64,000 nucleotides of DNA. It comes from Microvirga terrae. GTDB lineage: Bacteria; Pseudomonadota; Alphaproteobacteria; Rhizobiales; Beijerinckiaceae. The stretch is taken from NCBI RefSeq assembly GCF_013307435.2, contig NZ_CP102845.1, positions 186,001 to 250,000 of the forward strand, given 5' to 3'. The position numbers and the translations under genes are program-made. Shown piece by piece: positions 57,373 through 64,000 of this stretch (position 1 is its first letter; each line of letters opens with the position of its first letter). The notes beneath the pieces were generated by a model. The model saw only the letters and a program-made list of their open reading frames with translations. It did not search any database and was not told where the DNA came from.

Positions 57373-58683
57373 ATGCGTTCGGACGACACCATCTTCGCCA
57401 TCGCCTCGGGTCACGGCCGCGCCGCCGTGTGCCTGATCCGGATCAGCGGGCCGGAGAGCGGCAGGGTTCTGGAGCGGATGGCGGGAGGGCTGCCGGCGCC
57501 GCGCCGCGCCGTGGTGCGGATCCTGAAGGATCCTTCGAGCGGAGAACCCCTCGATCAGGCCCTGGTCCTGTGGATGCCGGGGCCGGAGAGCTTCACCGGC
57601 GAGGATCAGGCGGAGCTCCATATCCATGGCGGCCTGGCGACCCGGGCCGCCGTGCTGCGGGCCCTCGGGTCCTTGGGCCATTGCCGCCCGGCCCAGGCGG
57701 GCGAGTTCACCCGCCGGGCGTTCCTCCATGGGCGGATGGATTTGGCTCAGGTCGAGGGTTTGGCGGATATCATCGACGCCGAGACCGAGGCCCAGCGCCG
57801 GCAGGCCATGCGCCAGCTCGGAGGGCGGCTCGGGAACGCCGCCGAGGGCTGGCGCGACACCGTCCTGCAGGTTCTCGCCCTCCTCGAAGCGAGCCTGGAC
57901 TTTTCCGACGAGGGCGACGTGCCGGAGGATCTCGAAGCGGACATTCTGCGAATGATCGACGGGGTGCGGGACGAGATCGGCCGTGCCGTGGCCGATCGTG
58001 GCGGCGAGCGCCTGCGCGAGGGCCTGACCGTCGTTCTGGCAGGCCCGCCCAATGCCGGCAAGTCGACCCTGCTCAATGCCCTGGCGCGCCGGGATGTTGC
58101 CATCGTGTCGCCGGTTGCCGGAACCACGCGTGACGTGATCGAGGTGCACTGCGATCTCGGCGGCCTCCCGGTGATCATCGTCGACACGGCGGGCCTGCGG
58201 GAGAGCCTCGATCTCATCGAGCAGGAGGGCGTCACCCGCGCCCGCGCCCGGGCGCAGGATGCGGATCTCGTGCTCTGGCTCGTGCCGCCGGACGACCAGC
58301 CGGGAGAACCGCCCCAGGCGCGGCACCTGCTGCGGGTGGGCACGAAGGCCGATCTGCCGGGGTCCCGGCAGGATTGCGACCTGATGATCGCGGCGGCGAC
58401 CGGCGAAGGCCTGCCCGGCTTGATCGCCCGGCTTGAGCAGGAGGCCGGCGCTCTGATGGGGCAGGGCGATGCCTTGGTGACCCGCGAGCGTCACCGCAGG
58501 GCCCTTGAACGAGCACAGGACTCGCTTGTACGGGCGCGTGCTCTCCTGGTGGACGGGGGCCCGCTCGAACTTGCCGCTGAAGAGGTCCGCCTTGCCGCGA
58601 GGTCGATCGGTGAGATCACCGGTCGGGTCGACGTGGAGGACATGCTCGATCGCTTGTTTTCGAGCTTCTGCATCGGCAAGTGA
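57373..58683 (+). CDS. mnmE: tRNA modification GTPase MnmE
   Basis: This 436-residue GTPase works with MnmG to place 5-carboxymethylaminomethyl groups on U34 of tRNAs. It has an N-terminal folate-binding domain (about 1-115), a helical domain, and an inserted G domain with G1 GPPNAGKS (224-231), G3 DTAG and a terminal CxGK motif (FSSFCIGK). All family landmarks are intact. The ATG at 57373 fits the start (MRSDDTIFAIASGHG). It is about 10 residues shorter than E. coli MnmE. Confidence 0.97.
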   Translation: MRSDDTIFAIASGHGRAAVCLIRISGPESGRVLERMAGGLPAPRRAVVRILKDPSSGEPLDQALVLWMPGPESFTGEDQAELHIHGGLATRAAVLRALGSLGHCRPAQAGEFTRRAFLHGRMDLAQVEGLADIIDAETEAQRRQAMRQLGGRLGNAAEGWRDTVLQVLALLEASLDFSDEGDVPEDLEADILRMIDGVRDEIGRAVADRGGERLREGLTVVLAGPPNAGKSTLLNALARRDVAIVSPVAGTTRDVIEVHCDLGGLPVIIVDTAGLRESLDLIEQEGVTRARARAQDADLVLWLVPPDDQPGEPPQARHLLRVGTKADLPGSRQDCDLMIAAATGEGLPGLIARLEQEAGALMGQGDALVTRERHRRALERAQDSLVRARALLVDGGPLELAAEEVRLAARSIGEITGRVDVEDMLDRLFSSFCIGK

Positions 58684-58996
58684 TTGCAGGCTGCACTCCC
58701 CATCGGTCGAACGGGGTCGGGTCCCATTTTCCGGTTCACGAATCGGTGGAACAATGCTGAATCATCGCGGCACAACCTGTGAACGGGACGTGCAGAACCG
58801 AGGTTTGGCTCGGAATGTTTCACGTGAAACATTTTGCCCTTTTGACCTTCGCTGCGCGGCGGCTTAGAGCCAGATGCATCCGAACAGACAGCAATCCGAC
58901 GCTCCCGTCCCAGGTCAAGCGTCCGGCGGGAATGACGGCAGCGGAGCGGACGTCAGGCTATTGCCTGAAGCCGGCCTTGCCGCATGGAGAAGATGG
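58684..58996. other. Gap between mnmE and mnmG
   Basis: This 313-base stretch has no gene I can support. It holds the parS site at 58816-58831 and the mnmG ribosome-binding region. A longer mnmG frame begins at 58874, but the conserved enzyme starts at 58997, so 58874-58996 is best read as leader. Confidence 0.6.
58816..58831. promoter_or_regulatory. parS centromere site 1
   Basis: TGTTTCACGTGAAACA is a perfect 16-bp palindrome and an exact match to the bacterial parS consensus. ParB loads here. It lies 181 bases upstream of mnmG and about 9 kb from the predicted oriC. Confidence 0.93.
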
Positions 58997-60880
58997 ATGG
59001 GTGACCTTTACGATGTGATTGTCGTAGGCGGCGGCCATGCCGGGTCCGAAGCGGCCGCGGCCTCGGCCCGCATGGGCGCGCGTACGGCCCTCGTCACGCA
59101 TAAGCTGGCGACCATCGGCGCCATGTCGTGCAACCCGGCCATCGGGGGGCTCGGCAAGGGGCATCTCGTGCGCGAGATCGATGCCCTGGACGGGGTCATG
59201 GGCTGCATCGCCGACCGGGCCGGTATCCAGTTCCGCCTGCTCAACCGCCGTAAGGGTCCTGCCGTACGCGGACCGCGCACCCAGGCGGACCGTAAGCTCT
59301 ATGCCCGTGCCATGCAGGCCGAGCTCCTGCAAACAGAAAACCTCGCCATCGTGGAGGGGGAGGCCGACGATCTCCTGGTCCAGGATGGTCGCGTCACGGG
59401 TCTGCGGCTCACGGATGGGCGCGTGCTGGCCGCCGGAGCCGTCGTCATTACGACCGGCACCTTCCTGTCGGGCCTTATTCATATCGGCGAGAGGAAGATT
59501 CCAGCGGGCCGCATGGGAGAGCGGCCGTCGCTCGGCCTGCCACAGACCTTTGCGCGGCTCGGCTTCACCCTCGGGCGTCTTAAGACAGGAACCCCGCCCC
59601 GCCTCGACGGCCGCACAATCGATTGGGCCGGCGTCGACAAGCAGGCAGCCGATGACGAGCCCGTGCCGTTCTCCCTGCTGACCACCCGCATCACGAACCC
59701 GCAGATCGAATGCGGCATCACCCGTACCACGGCCCAGGTTCACGGCCTGATCCGGGACAACCTGCACCGTTCGGCCATGTATTCGGGCGAGATTCAGGGC
59801 AGGGGACCGCGCTATTGCCCGTCGATCGAAGACAAGGTCGTCCGCTTCGGCGACCGGGACGGTCATCAGATCTTCCTGGAACCGGAGGGGCTCGACGACT
59901 TTACGGTCTATCCTAACGGGATTTCGACGTCGCTGCCGGAGGACGTGCAGCTGGCCTTCCTGAAGCACATTCCGGGCCTGGAGAAGGTCCGGATGATCCA
60001 GCCGGCCTATGCGATCGAGTACGACTATGTCGATCCGCGCAATCTCACGGCCACGCTCGAAACGAAGGCGGTCGCCGGCCTGTTCCTGGCCGGCCAGATC
60101 AATGGCACGACCGGCTATGAGGAGGCGGCCGCCCAGGGGCTGGCGTCGGGGCTGAATGCCGCCCGTCGCGCCTCGGGCCAGGACGGTATCGTGTTCGATC
60201 GGGCGGAGTCCTATCTCGGCGTCCTCATCGACGACCTGGTCACCCGTGGGGTGAGCGAGCCCTATCGCATGTTCACCTCACGCTCCGAGTATCGCCTGAG
60301 CCTGCGCATCGACAATGTGGACGAGCGCTTGACCGGCAAGGGCCTGGAGATCGGCTGCGTCGGCAGCGAACGCGCGGCTCACTTCGGGCGGTCCCAGGAC
60401 GAGATCCGCGCGACGCGCCAGCAGTTGCAGGCGCTCGCCGTGACCCCCAGGGAGGCGTCGCGCCATGGCCTGGACCTGAACCAGGACGGGATTCGCCGCA
60501 CGGCTTATCAGCTGCTGTCCTATCCGACGATCGTGTGGGAGGACCTGGAGCGGGTCTGGCCTGACCTGAAAAGCGTCAGCCAATCGGTGCGGGAGCGGCT
60601 GCAGACGGACGCCACCTATGCGGTTTACCTCGACCGCCAGAAGGCGGATATCGCGGCCTACCGACGGGACGAGAGCGTGGTTCTGGAGGACACGATCGAT
60701 TTCCAGGGGCTTCCTGGGCTGTCGAACGAAATCAAGGCCAAGCTCGATCTGGTCCGCCCTAAGACCCTTGGCCAGGCTGCCCGGATCGAGGGTATCACGC
60801 CGGCAGCGCTGACCCTGCTGGCGGCTCACGCCCGCAGATCTCTTGGGCATCGCGCCGGTTCGGCTGAGGTCTTGTCGTGA
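58997..60880 (+). CDS. mnmG: tRNA uridine 5-carboxymethylaminomethyl modification enzyme MnmG
   Basis: This 627-residue FAD protein forms the MnmEG complex. The FAD motif is [12 protein letters not shown] (G11-G16), the NAD and substrate region is GVGG-free, and the GidA signatures [16 protein letters not shown] and [21 protein letters not shown] are present. The C-terminal helical domain ends in [12 protein letters not shown] chose the ATG at 58997 ([16 protein letters not shown]) because GGAG lies 8 bases upstream and it matches the family length; the frame is open to 58874. It overlaps rsmG by 4 bases. Confidence 0.97.
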   Translation: MGDLYDVIVVGGGHAGSEAAAASARMGARTALVTHKLATIGAMSCNPAIGGLGKGHLVREIDALDGVMGCIADRAGIQFRLLNRRKGPAVRGPRTQADRKLYARAMQAELLQTENLAIVEGEADDLLVQDGRVTGLRLTDGRVLAAGAVVITTGTFLSGLIHIGERKIPAGRMGERPSLGLPQTFARLGFTLGRLKTGTPPRLDGRTIDWAGVDKQAADDEPVPFSLLTTRITNPQIECGITRTTAQVHGLIRDNLHRSAMYSGEIQGRGPRYCPSIEDKVVRFGDRDGHQIFLEPEGLDDFTVYPNGISTSLPEDVQLAFLKHIPGLEKVRMIQPAYAIEYDYVDPRNLTATLETKAVAGLFLAGQINGTTGYEEAAAQGLASGLNAARRASGQDGIVFDRAESYLGVLIDDLVTRGVSEPYRMFTSRSEYRLSLRIDNVDERLTGKGLEIGCVGSERAAHFGRSQDEIRATRQQLQALAVTPREASRHGLDLNQDGIRRTAYQLLSYPTIVWEDLERVWPDLKSVSQSVRERLQTDATYAVYLDRQKADIAAYRRDESVVLEDTIDFQGLPGLSNEIKAKLDLVRPKTLGQAARIEGITPAALTLLAAHARRSLGHRAGSAEVLS

Positions 60881-61506
60881 CGAAGCCCAGCATGGTCACG
60901 GCCTCCGACCTCAATGTTTCACGTGAAACATTCGAGAAGCTCGAATTGCTCGAACGGGAGCTTCGGCGCTGGCAGGCGATCAAGAACCTCGTCGGTCCTG
61001 CGACCCTGGACCAGATCTGGCAGCGTCACATCGTCGACTCTCTCCAGCTTCTCGATCTCGCACCGGAGGCCAAGACCTGGCTCGACCTGGGATCGGGTGC
61101 CGGGTTCCCGGGTCTCGTGCTCGCCATTGCGGGCGCGGAGAGGGGACTCAGCGTCCATCTGGTCGAAAGCAACTCGCGCAAATGCGCGTTCCTCCGGCAC
61201 ATCGCCCGGCTGACGGGCGTCTCGGCGACCATCCGCGAGGCGCGGCTGGAAACCGTCGTGCCGGACTTTCTGGGCCAAGCCGATGTGGTCTCTGCCCGGG
61301 CTCTGGCAGCGCTCGACCAGCTGCTGGACTGGACCGCACCCTTGTTGAAATCGGGGACAATCGGCCTCTTTCCCAAGGGGCGCGATGCCGAGACCGAATT
61401 GACCGAGGCCCGGAAAAAGTGGACATTCGAGGCAGAGATCCTGCCGAGCCTGACCGATTCCGAAGCCAGGATTCTGCGCATAACCTCCATCGAGAGCCAT
61501 TCATGA
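60877..61506 (+). CDS. rsmG: 16S rRNA (guanine-527-N7)-methyltransferase
   Basis: This 209-residue SAM enzyme methylates G527 of 16S rRNA; loss gives low-level streptomycin resistance. The SAM motif is [18 protein letters not shown], and the [23 protein letters not shown] region is diagnostic. The GTG start overlaps the mnmG stop (GTGA). Its N-terminal segment [11 protein letters not shown] is encoded by the second parS site, so the protein sequence there is fixed by the centromere. Confidence 0.96.
   Translation: MTKPSMVTASDLNVSRETFEKLELLERELRRWQAIKNLVGPATLDQIWQRHIVDSLQLLDLAPEAKTWLDLGSGAGFPGLVLAIAGAERGLSVHLVESNSRKCAFLRHIARLTGVSATIREARLETVVPDFLGQADVVSARALAALDQLLDWTAPLLKSGTIGLFPKGRDAETELTEARKKWTFEAEILPSLTDSEARILRITSIESHS
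60915..60930. promoter_or_regulatory. parS centromere site 2, inside rsmG
   Basis: TGTTTCACGTGAAACA recurs exactly, 2.1 kb from site 1, within codons 13-18 of rsmG (NVSRET). It precedes parA by about 570 bases. Confidence 0.93.
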
Positions 61507-62342
61507 TGACCGACCGCAACGGACCCGAAGCAGGCGCGCGTGGCGTGGAGCCGCGCGTTCTCGTGCTCGCCAACCAGAAGGGGGGCGTCGGCAAGACCAC
61601 GACGGCGATCAACCTCGGCACCGCGCTCGCGGCCATCGGCGAGAAGGTGCTGATCATCGATCTCGACCCGCAGGGCAATGCCTCGACGGGCCTGGGCATC
61701 GATCGGAAGAGCCGCCAGATCTCGACCTATCACGTGCTCGCCGGCGAATCGTCGCTGGCCGAGGCGATCACCGAGACTGTCGTGCCCGGATTGTCCGTGG
61801 CCCCCTCGACGCTCGACCTGCTCGGCGTTGAACTGGAGATCGCCAACGAGCGGAATCGCTCCCACCGGCTCCGGTCGGCGATCGCGAGCCTTTCAGCCGT
61901 CGAGGTAAGCGAACCTTTTACCTATATTTTGATCGATTGCCCGCCATCGCTCAATCTTTTGACCATCAATGCGTTGGTGGCCGCTGACGCGGTTCTGGTG
62001 CCCCTCCAATGCGAATTTTTTGCTCTGGAAGGCCTCAGCCAGTTGCTCAAGACGGTCGAGCAGGTCCGGTCGGCCCTCAACCCGGACCTGTCGATCCACG
62101 GGGTCGTGCTGACCATGTTCGACCCGCGCAACAACCTGTCGGGACAGGTCGTGGCCGACGTGCGCGAGTTCATGGGCGCCAAGGTGTACGAGACCATGAT
62201 CCCCCGCAATGTCCGGGTGTCGGAAGCGCCGTCGCACGGCAAGCCGGTGTTGCTCTACGATCTGAAATGCGCCGGCTCGCAGGCCTATCTCCGCTTGGCC
62301 TCGGAAGTCATTCAGCGTGAACGCGCCCTGCGCGCGGCTTGA
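61503..62342 (+). CDS. parA: Chromosome partitioning ATPase ParA
   Basis: This 279-residue deviant Walker ATPase drives origin segregation. The Walker A KGGVGKTT is at residues 26-33 (ANQKGGVGKTTTAINLGTAL), Walker A' is LIIDLDPQGNASTGLG, and Walker B is YILIDCPPSLNLLTINAL. The ATG overlaps the rsmG stop by 4 bases (ATGA); a second ATG follows at 61506. It is a chromosomal Soj-type protein without an N-terminal HTH. It acts with ParB on the two parS sites upstream. Confidence 0.97.
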   Translation: MMTDRNGPEAGARGVEPRVLVLANQKGGVGKTTTAINLGTALAAIGEKVLIIDLDPQGNASTGLGIDRKSRQISTYHVLAGESSLAEAITETVVPGLSVAPSTLDLLGVELEIANERNRSHRLRSAIASLSAVEVSEPFTYILIDCPPSLNLLTINALVAADAVLVPLQCEFFALEGLSQLLKTVEQVRSALNPDLSIHGVVLTMFDPRNNLSGQVVADVREFMGAKVYETMIPRNVRVSEAPSHGKPVLLYDLKCAGSQAYLRLASEVIQRERALRAA

Positions 62343-62359
62343 ACAGTTTGAGAGAGACA

Positions 62360-63244
62360 ATGGCAGAAGAAGGTAAGTCGCGCCTGGGCCGGGGACTGGC
62401 CGCCCTGATCGGCGAAGTCGGGGACGAGATGGGCAATCTCGAGCGCAAGGGCTTCGTCCCGCGCCATGTCCCTGTAGAGTTCCTGCAGCCGAACCCGCGC
62501 AATCCTCGCAAGCGATTCGACGAGGAGGATCTGCAGGAGCTGACCCAGTCGATCAAGGATCGCGGCATCATTCAGCCCATCGTGGTGCGCTCGTTGCCGA
62601 CCAATACGGAGCGTTATGAAATCGTCGCCGGCGAGCGGCGCTGGCGCGCGGCGCAGAAGGCCGGCCTGCACAAGGTGCCGGTCGTGATCGTGTCGATCGA
62701 CGACAAGACCTCGCTCGAATACGCCATCCTCGAGAATGTTCAGCGCGCCGACCTCAACCCCATCGAGGAATCGGAAGGTTATTCCCGGCTCATGGTCGAG
62801 TTCTCCTACACGCAGGAGAACCTGTCGAAGATCATCGGCAAGAGCCGCAGCCACATCGCCAACATGCTGCGCCTCGCCGACCTGCCCGTCGGCGTGCGCA
62901 AGCTCATGATGGAGCGCAAGCTCACCGCCGGCCATGGCCGCGCGCTCCTGTCCGTGAAGGATCCGGTGCAGGTGGCCAAGCGGATTCTCGACGAGGGCCT
63001 GAGCGTGCGCCAGGTCGAGGAGATTGCCCAGAGCGACAACGCCGATCCGGAGAAGGCGGAGGCCAAGGCGGCCAAGTCGGTCAAAGCCGAGAAGGATCCG
63101 GACACCCGCGCCCTCGAAAAGGCCCTGCAGGACGTGCTGGGCCTCACGGTCAGCATCGACCACAAGGGCAAGGGCGGCGAATTGCGCATCAAGTACAAGA
63201 CGCTGGATCAGCTCGACGGCTTGTGCCGGAGGCTCAATCCATAA
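62360..63244 (+). CDS. parB: Chromosome partitioning protein ParB
   Basis: This 294-residue ParB/Spo0J protein has the CTPase/N-terminal domain (about residues 35-135; IVRSLPTNTERYEIVAGERRW, including the GERRWRA box), a central HTH that reads parS (about 140-200; KIIGKSRSHIANMLRLADLPVGV), and a C-terminal dimerisation domain (LRIKYKTLDQLDGLCRRL). I chose the ATG at 62360 (MAEEGKSRLGRGLAALIGE); a TTG 21 bases earlier is possible but weaker. It is 17 bases after parA. Confidence 0.97.
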   Translation: MAEEGKSRLGRGLAALIGEVGDEMGNLERKGFVPRHVPVEFLQPNPRNPRKRFDEEDLQELTQSIKDRGIIQPIVVRSLPTNTERYEIVAGERRWRAAQKAGLHKVPVVIVSIDDKTSLEYAILENVQRADLNPIEESEGYSRLMVEFSYTQENLSKIIGKSRSHIANMLRLADLPVGVRKLMMERKLTAGHGRALLSVKDPVQVAKRILDEGLSVRQVEEIAQSDNADPEKAEAKAAKSVKAEKDPDTRALEKALQDVLGLTVSIDHKGKGGELRIKYKTLDQLDGLCRRLNP

Positions 63245-63275
63245 AAGGACGGGCGGCAGGCTCGCATGGCATGGA

Positions 63276-63358
63276 ATCACCGGCCTCGTGCCGGTGATTT
63301 CGTTTGTGCACAGCGCGGTACTTCTCCGCATCGGCACCGCCGGGACAGGCCCGGCCAG
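63276..63358. repeat. Double-hairpin intergenic repeat, copy 5
   Basis: AATCACCGGCCTCGTGCCGGTGATT and GCACCGCCGGGACAGGCCCGGCC surround CAGCGCGGTACTTC. It lies between the converging parB and holA genes. Confidence 0.7.
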
Positions 63359-63376
63359 GATGAAGCGGGAAGGACT

Positions 63377-64000
63377 CTACCGCCGCGCCGCCCGGGCGAT
63401 GTCGAGCAGGGTCTTCGCCGCGATCGTATCATCGAGATCGGCCAGGCGGCGGGTCTGAAGGAGGCTGGCCTGCAGGAGGGCGATCGCGTTCCTGAGGCTG
63501 CCGCCGGTCCAGCGCTGCAGATGACGCTCCACAAGGGGCTTGCGCCGGAAATGCAGGCTGCGCAGGGTCTCCATCACGGCCGGGATCGGGCGTCCTTCCT
63601 CAACGGAAAGGCGCGCCGTCAGCAGCATCAGGGCATGTCGGAGCGCGGCGCCCAGCAGCACGGATGCGTTCACCCCCTCGGCGGCGAGACGCCGCGAGCC
63701 CACCTCGAGACCCGTGCCCTCGCCGGCGAAGGCGGCATCGATCACCGCGTCCATGGCGAGGCTGGAGACGTCGCTCATGATCGCGTCCACGTCCGCGAGC
63801 GTGATCTCGCTCTGGCCATGGGCGTAAAGCATCAGCTTGGCGAGTTCGCCCCGGGTGGCGAGCCGGTCGCCGCCGAGGCTCGCGATCAGGGCGGTCCTGG
63901 CCTCGCGCTGGATCGAGAAGCCGTTCGCCTTCAGGGTCTCGTCGACCACCGTGCCGAGATCCCGGCCCGTATCCGCATAGCAGGGCAGGGCCAGCGCCTT
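63377..64000 (-). CDS. holA: DNA polymerase III delta subunit, C-terminal part
   Basis: The gene enters from the right edge of the window and only its last 207 codons are seen. The fragment matches the HolA clamp-loader delta subunit by DTGRDLGTVVDETLKANGFSI, LGGDRLATRGELAKLMLYAHG and the collar-domain RLAAEGVNASVLLGAALRHALML. Delta opens the beta clamp. It follows parB (convergent) in many Alphaproteobacteria, where lptE and leuS lie beyond. The N-terminal clamp-binding motif is outside the window. Confidence 0.85.
   Translation of the reverse strand, partial: KALALPCYADTGRDLGTVVDETLKANGFSIQREARTALIASLGGDRLATRGELAKLMLYAHGQSEITLADVDAIMSDVSSLAMDAVIDAAFAGEGTGLEVGSRRLAAEGVNASVLLGAALRHALMLLTARLSVEEGRPIPAVMETLRSLHFRRKPLVERHLQRWTGGSLRNAIALLQASLLQTRRLADLDDTIAAKTLLDIARAARR

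Noticed and set aside
58874..58996. Longer mnmG start at 58874
   Set aside because: The added 41 residues are low-complexity and unlike MnmG; the family start with its FAD motif follows the ATG at 58997.

Overview
The window looks like the replication-origin region of a GC-rich alphaproteobacterial chromosome, probably of the order Hyphomicrobiales (Rhizobiales) and perhaps Methylobacteriaceae or a Microvirga-like genus. The evidence is gene order (olsA-miaB-phoH-ybeY-corC-lnt-phrR-metK-trmB, rimP-nusA-infB-rbfA-truB-rpsO-pnp, hslVU divergent from hisB-hisHAF-hisE-coaA, secB-dnaQ-coaE-aroE-maf-ppsR / hemE-hemJ-rho-mnmE-mnmG-rsmG-parA-parB-holA), CtrA-type sites, EcfG-type promoters, and family markers such as BA14K, DUF1127 and HemJ. 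The genus is inference only. I saw no rRNA, tRNA, insertion sequence, prophage or CRISPR array.

Layout. 1-4.5 kb: the end of a Fur-family gene, an olsA-like acyltransferase, then an accessory block (LysR, DUF1127, GST, MFS exporter, ArsR) that seems to be inserted between olsA and miaB. 4.6-13 kb: a housekeeping run on the + strand (tRNA thiomethylation, PhoH, rRNA maturation by YbeY, lipoprotein acylation, SAM synthesis, tRNA m7G). 13-16 kb: a three-gene MacB/DevC-type ABC export module on the - strand. 16-27.3 kb: the translation and RNA-decay superoperon with a strong candidate attenuator in the rimP leader, interrupted by a stress ferritin-like gene. 27.3-32.5 kb: accessory and stress genes, including a membrane-ferredoxin-cyclase fusion. 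32.6-40.3 kb: hslVU and the histidine operon, which carries a DUF2628 gene and a methionine aminopeptidase. 40.4-45.2 kb: DUF202, PfkB kinase, and a tim44-like/mltA/smr/HTH operon. 45.2-49.5 kb: secB and the leftward dnaQ-coaE-aroE-maf-ppsR run.

The 379-bp gap between ppsR and hemE (49522-49900) has the expected hallmarks of the alphaproteobacterial oriC: a perfect DnaA box, related TGTGGA boxes, two perfect TTAA-N7-TTAA CtrA sites, and an AT-rich stretch beside hemE. Nine to eleven kb away, two perfect 16-bp parS palindromes flank or lie in mnmG/rsmG, immediately before parA-parB. Origin, centromere and partition genes therefore sit together.

The least ordinary observations are: a 17-bp tandem triplication at the corC/lnt junction that creates two stop-start-overlapping six-codon minigenes; a PPOX stress gene broken by one in-frame TAG; a six-helix/2Fe-2S/class III cyclase fusion; three EcfG-type promoters in front of stress-type genes; paired ArsR operators; a 109-bp tail-to-tail overlap of olsA with a LysR gene; a family of about 90-bp double-hairpin intergenic repeats; and a 32-codon membrane-protein gene downstream of rho.
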